Of a DNA stretch of 5,717 nt, positions 5,113 through 5,717 are shown piece by piece. The position numbers were made by a program, and so were the translations under genes. Position 1 is the first letter of the stretch. Each line of letters begins with the position of its first letter. Origin of the DNA: Dokdonella_A sp035760865 (GTDB lineage Bacteria > Pseudomonadota > Gammaproteobacteria > Xanthomonadales > Rhodanobacteraceae); NCBI GenBank assembly GCA_035760865.1, contig DASTSE010000326.1, positions 1-5,717 of the forward strand, written 5' to 3'. The notes under the pieces were generated by a model. That model ran no database searches, had not been told where the DNA came from, and was given only the letters and a program-made list of their open reading frames with translations.

Positions 5113-5717
5113 TCAGCGCCGCGGCAGGAAGTCGACGGGATTGGCCGGCTTGCCGTTGCGGCGGATCTCGAAATGCAGCGAGTCGCGGCTCGCGCTGCTC
5201 GAGCCCATCTCCGCGATCACCTGCCCCGCCTTGACCCGATCGCCTTCCTTGACGAGACGCTTGCGGTTGTGGCCGTACGCGGAAAGGAAGCTCGGGCTGT
5301 GCTTGATGATGATGAGCTCGCCGTAGCCGATCAGGCCGTTGCCGCTGTAGACGACCGCGCCGTCGGCCGCCGCGCGCACGGGGTCGCCGCTCTTGCCGGC
5401 GATGTCGATGCCCTGGCGCGTCGGGTCGCCCGCGGCATAGCTGCCGACGATCGGTCCGTCCGCGGGCCAGCGCCAGCTGACCTCGCCTGCGGGCAGCGCG
5501 GGTTCCGGCGCAGGCGGCGTCGCCGGTTTCGGCGCGGGTGCGGGCGCCGCGCTCGCGCCCGGCGATGGCGCCTTGGCCATCGTCGGCGACGTGGTGGTCG
5601 CGACGGCGGGCGGCGGCGCCGACGCAGCGCTCGTCGGCGATGCGGCGGCCGCGCCGACCTGCGCTTCCGCGCGTGCAGGTGCGGGCGTCGATTCGAGCGG
5701 CTCGAATGCACCGGGCT
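5113..5717 (-). CDS. nlpD: NlpD, LytM-domain murein hydrolase activator (partial, N-terminus beyond window)
   Basis: The last 200 residues of NlpD are visible; the reading frame runs open off the right edge, so the signal peptide, lipobox and LysM domain, if present, lie outside. NlpD acts in the periplasm and activates a cell-wall amidase (AmiC in E. coli) during septum splitting. The visible N-terminal 80 or so residues are an Ala/Pro-rich linker. The last ~115 residues are the LytM (M23) domain with GIDIAG, VVYSGNGLIGYGELIIIKH, SAYGHN and LHFEIR, ending NPVDFLPRR, very like E. coli NlpD. The M23 metal ligands are incomplete: the first motif H-x-G-x-D reads R-Q-G-I-D and the final H-x-H reads S-L-H, so it should lack peptidase activity, as in true NlpD. 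An internal Met at 5578-5580 is not the start, since the same Ala/Pro-rich composition continues upstream of it. rpoS follows on the same strand after 113 bases. Confidence 0.9.
   Translation of the reverse strand, partial: PGAFEPLESTPAPARAEAQVGAAAASPTSAASAPPPAVATTTSPTMAKAPSPGASAAPAPAPKPATPPAPEPALPAGEVSWRWPADGPIVGSYAAGDPTRQGIDIAGKSGDPVRAAADGAVVYSGNGLIGYGELIIIKHSPSFLSAYGHNRKRLVKEGDRVKAGQVIAEMGSSSASRDSLHFEIRRNGKPANPVDFLPRR

Noticed and set aside
3827..5326. 499-codon plus-strand open frame opposite rpoS
   Set aside because: It overlaps three real genes on both strands, and its translation is the antisense reading of rpoS. The RpoS match on the opposite strand is unambiguous.
5113..5580. Start of nlpD at the Met codon 5578-5580
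   Set aside because: The same frame stays open to the window edge with the same Ala/Pro/Thr-rich linker composition, and a 155-residue NlpD without its N-terminal export signal would not make sense.

Overview
The window is GC-rich DNA (near 70% by eye). It most likely comes from a gammaproteobacterium of the Lysobacterales (Xanthomonadales), possibly a Dokdonella-like member of the Rhodanobacteraceae. Two things point there. The right-hand end carries the classic gammaproteobacterial nlpD-rpoS pair. Both secreted proteins on the left carry an [IV]-F-A-[DS]-G-F-[DE] motif that I associate, from memory, with many exported proteins of that order. The taxonomic call is an inference; no rRNA or other phylogenetic marker is visible.

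Layout: bases 1-143 are mostly leader sequence before the first gene and include a short inverted repeat. Bases 144-2219 (+) encode a 691-residue exported protein with a signal peptide, an N-terminal carbohydrate-binding-like beta-sandwich module, an internal IFASGFE motif and a roughly 490-residue module I do not recognise. After a 151-base gap with GC-rich hairpins, bases 2371-4089 (+) encode a 572-residue exported right-handed beta-helix protein. It has Pmp-type N-x(4,5)-GG[GA] repeats, a choice-of-anchor Q-type C-terminal domain, and a VFADGFD motif within the last 13 residues. Its start is a GTG with a good Shine-Dalgarno, not the TTG further upstream. A 40-base convergent gap (4090-4129) holds a strong stem-loop that probably terminates both transcription units.

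On the minus strand, rpoS (4130-4999) encodes a stationary-phase/general stress sigma factor. It follows nlpD (5113 to beyond the right edge), a catalytically degenerate LytM-domain protein expected to activate a periplasmic amidase. The 113-base nlpD-rpoS gap contains a hairpin just after the nlpD stop and a pair of competing or pseudoknot-like stems about 30 bases before the rpoS start.

How the genes relate: nlpD and rpoS are a conserved pair in which rpoS is normally transcribed both with nlpD and from promoters inside nlpD. The two left-hand genes look like accessory secretome genes that share a tail motif and possibly a sorting or surface-retention route. I see no mobile element, CRISPR array, tRNA or rRNA. 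The best leads are the shared GFE/GFD motif placed where an anchor is expected, the unassigned large module of the first gene, and unusual residues at the -10-reading positions of RpoS.
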